NCBI GenBank assembly: GCA_025929805.1
Contig: JAICPP010000021.1
Coordinates: 1 to 22,995 of the forward strand
Source of the DNA: Gemmatimonadales bacterium
Lineage (GTDB): Bacteria; Gemmatimonadota; Gemmatimonadetes; Gemmatimonadales; GWC2-71-9
Direction: 5' to 3'
DNA length: 22,995 bases
Shown one piece after another: positions 22,083-22,995 of the stretch (position 1 is the first letter of the stretch; each line of letters opens with the position of its first letter). Position numbers and translations under genes: made by a program. A model generated the notes under the pieces. That model was not told the origin of the DNA and ran no database searches. It saw nothing but the letters and a program-made list of their open reading frames with translations.

Positions 22083-22107
22083 ACCTATACATACTGCGTG
22101 AGACGCA
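22083..22107 (-). promoter_or_regulatory. Possible sigma-factor promoter with operator-like repeat
   Basis: On the minus strand, a TA-rich stretch (TATGTATAGGTAT, 22083-22095 on plus coordinates) could supply a -10 for the sigma gene. Directly upstream is TGCGT-GAG-ACGCA (22095-22107), a perfect 13-nt inverted repeat that could be a regulator site. No clear -35 was found. Confidence 0.25.
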
Positions 22108-22135
22108 TCCCGGGTCGCAGGGCACACGGGAACGC

Positions 22136-22173
22136 AAAAAAACCGGGCCGAAGCGCGTCTCAAGCTTCGGCCC
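22136..22173 (-). terminator. Rho-independent terminator of the beta-barrel gene
   Basis: GGGCCGAAGC (22145-22154), a 9-nt loop and GCTTCGGCCC (22164-22173) form a perfect 10-bp stem, followed on the minus strand by GG and seven T residues (22142-22136). It lies 57 bp after the stop of the beta-barrel gene. A second hairpin, CCCCGGC-GGA-GCCGGGG (22191-22207), sits between them. Confidence 0.9.
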
Positions 22174-22230
22174 ATGGAGTCCCCCCCGGTCCCCGGCGGA
22201 GCCGGGGTCAACGCAATAAGTGCCTATATA

Positions 22231-22995
22231 TCACCAACTTAGAGTATACTGGCCACCAATGGTGTAGTACACCTCGCTGGCTCGGAGATCGCTGGTCCGG
22301 TCCAGCGTGGGCCAAGCGCTCCTATGGGTAGTCATGCCAATCCTCAGGGCAAAGTTTCGCACCAAATCCAGGCCCAGAGTCAGGCGCTCCAGCTGGTCGC
22401 GACGGCGAGGGATCATCGGCTCGCCGCCAAAGGCGAAGGTCTTTTCCAGTGTCACCGTGACCGGGGTGCGCACCTCAGTGAGCCCGCCATTCAGGGAGAC
22501 AAAGGTACTGACTTCCTGCAGGGTTTCCCGCCCATCGGTGTAAATGCCGAGTTGCGAGCTTGCGGTCAGTCCCTTGAGCATGATGCTGGGCCCGATGCTG
22601 GCACGGTAGGCGGTGCCTTCGGTTAGGGCCGCATTCCGCTCAGTCGGCAACCACTCGCTATGGGTGGCGGCGAGGTGCATGGCGATTCCATAGCTCATTC
22701 CCTCACCCATGCGCTTGATCTCGCGAGACAGATCCAGGGACCCCCCCCTCGAATCGGCACCATAGAATCCCTGCAGCCGCGCGCTCAGCTTTCCAGTCGC
22801 CAATTCTGCCTGAAGATTCCAGACCGTGTGGTTCAGGGCCTCTTTCAGGAGAACCGACTTGTCCCGGCCGGTGACGGCTCGCTTGGTGAACGCTGTGCTC
22901 CAACCACCGGTGATGGCCACGGAGTGCTCGTTGAGCTCCGGCAGCTGGACCGCAAGCTCATGGTAGTACTCCCGACAGTTACTCTTCCGACACAC
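22231..22995 (-). CDS. Outer-membrane beta-barrel protein, C-terminal part (5' end outside window)
   Basis: The frame is open to the right edge, so this is the last 254 codons of a longer gene whose true start is unseen. A GTG at the very edge is not evidence of a start. The sequence shows alternating polar and hydrophobic residues typical of transmembrane beta-strands (AELATGKLSARLQGFYGAD, TVSLNGGLTEVRTPVTVTLEKTF and ASEVYYTIGGQYTLSW) with short turns. The final Trp fits the aromatic C-terminal residue recognised by the BAM complex. No porin or receptor family is recognised. It reads away from the sigma factor gene's upstream region and ends in a strong terminator. Confidence 0.7.
   Translation of the reverse strand: MCRKSNCREYYHELAVQLPELNEHSVAITGGWSTAFTKRAVTGRDKSVLLKEALNHTVWNLQAELATGKLSARLQGFYGADSRGGSLDLSREIKRMGEGMSYGIAMHLAATHSEWLPTERNAALTEGTAYRASIGPSIMLKGLTASSQLGIYTDGRETLQEVSTFVSLNGGLTEVRTPVTVTLEKTFAFGGEPMIPRRRDQLERLTLGLDLVRNFALRIGMTTHRSAWPTLDRTSDLRASEVYYTIGGQYTLSW

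Noticed and set aside
1..22995. CRISPR arrays, insertion sequences, integrases, toxin-antitoxin or phage defence modules
   Set aside because: No regularly spaced repeats, terminal inverted repeats or recognisable proteins of these classes were seen on either strand. The CPBP (Abi-related) protein alone is not evidence of phage defence.

Overview
The window is about 23 kb of high-GC, densely coded bacterial chromosome. Gene content (housekeeping plus envelope genes, thin Thr-rich lipoproteins, an outer-membrane beta-barrel, many proteins of unknown function) suggests a Gram-negative-type bacterium. Protein style, for example a lipoprotein with a C-GGGD lipobox and an EF-P with an HRTPGN loop, makes me lean towards Gemmatimonadota or a relative. 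That assignment is inference from remembered protein style, not a search. There are no tRNA or rRNA genes, CRISPR arrays, transposases, integrases or phage genes, so it reads as ordinary chromosome rather than an island.

Layout from left to right. (1) 1-2221, minus strand: a class I aminotransferase, an SDR oxidoreductase and the first 40 codons of a lipoprotein that runs off the left edge. (2) 2297-4359: a CpsB/CapC-like PHP phosphatase, probably leaderless, whose 3' end overlaps a convergent unknown membrane protein. (3) 4360-4792 is a non-coding gap, followed by a YtxH-type envelope protein and a convergent lytic transglycosylase that share a bidirectional terminator. (4) 6398-9909: an endonuclease IV family protein, a ferritin-like helical protein, an overlapping convergent SAM methyltransferase, a small lipoprotein and a DUF72 protein. 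(5) 9923-11660, minus strand: an efp, CPBP protease and nitroreductase operon. EF-P carries Asn where the modified Lys/Arg normally lies, and the CPBP gene has no ordinary start codon where its homology seems to begin.

(6) 11730-14469, plus strand: a tightly packed run of a possible 54-aa membrane peptide, a BON protein, a YbhP-like EEP-family protein and a ClsB-like cardiolipin synthase. Neighbours overlap or nearly abut (ATGA, 3 bp, GTGA). The last two mirror the E. coli ybhP-clsB pairing, so this looks like a phospholipid or membrane module. (7) 14493-16371, minus strand: a small protein of unknown function and a PBP4/DacB-type D-Ala-D-Ala carboxypeptidase. (8) 16592-18635, plus strand, divergent from dacB: a D-Ala-D-Ala-ligase-like ATP-grasp enzyme overlapping by 14 bp a metallopeptidase with four N-terminal zinc ribbons. 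This pair is the best candidate for an undescribed system. (9) 18718-19282: a hairpin, a strong ribosome binding site and an apparent CTG-started secreted protein. (10) 19300-21008: msrB and a divergent stand-alone AlaX-type alanyl-tRNA editing protein. (11) 21062-22995, minus strand: a primary-like sigma-70 factor and the C-terminal 254 codons of an outer-membrane beta-barrel protein with a strong terminator.

Many genes use GTG or TTG starts and several lack a Shine-Dalgarno. At two of these (2333 and 9160) a -10-like hexamer sits 5-6 nt upstream of the ATG, suggesting leaderless mRNAs. Functions are assigned by motif recognition only; no database search was run.
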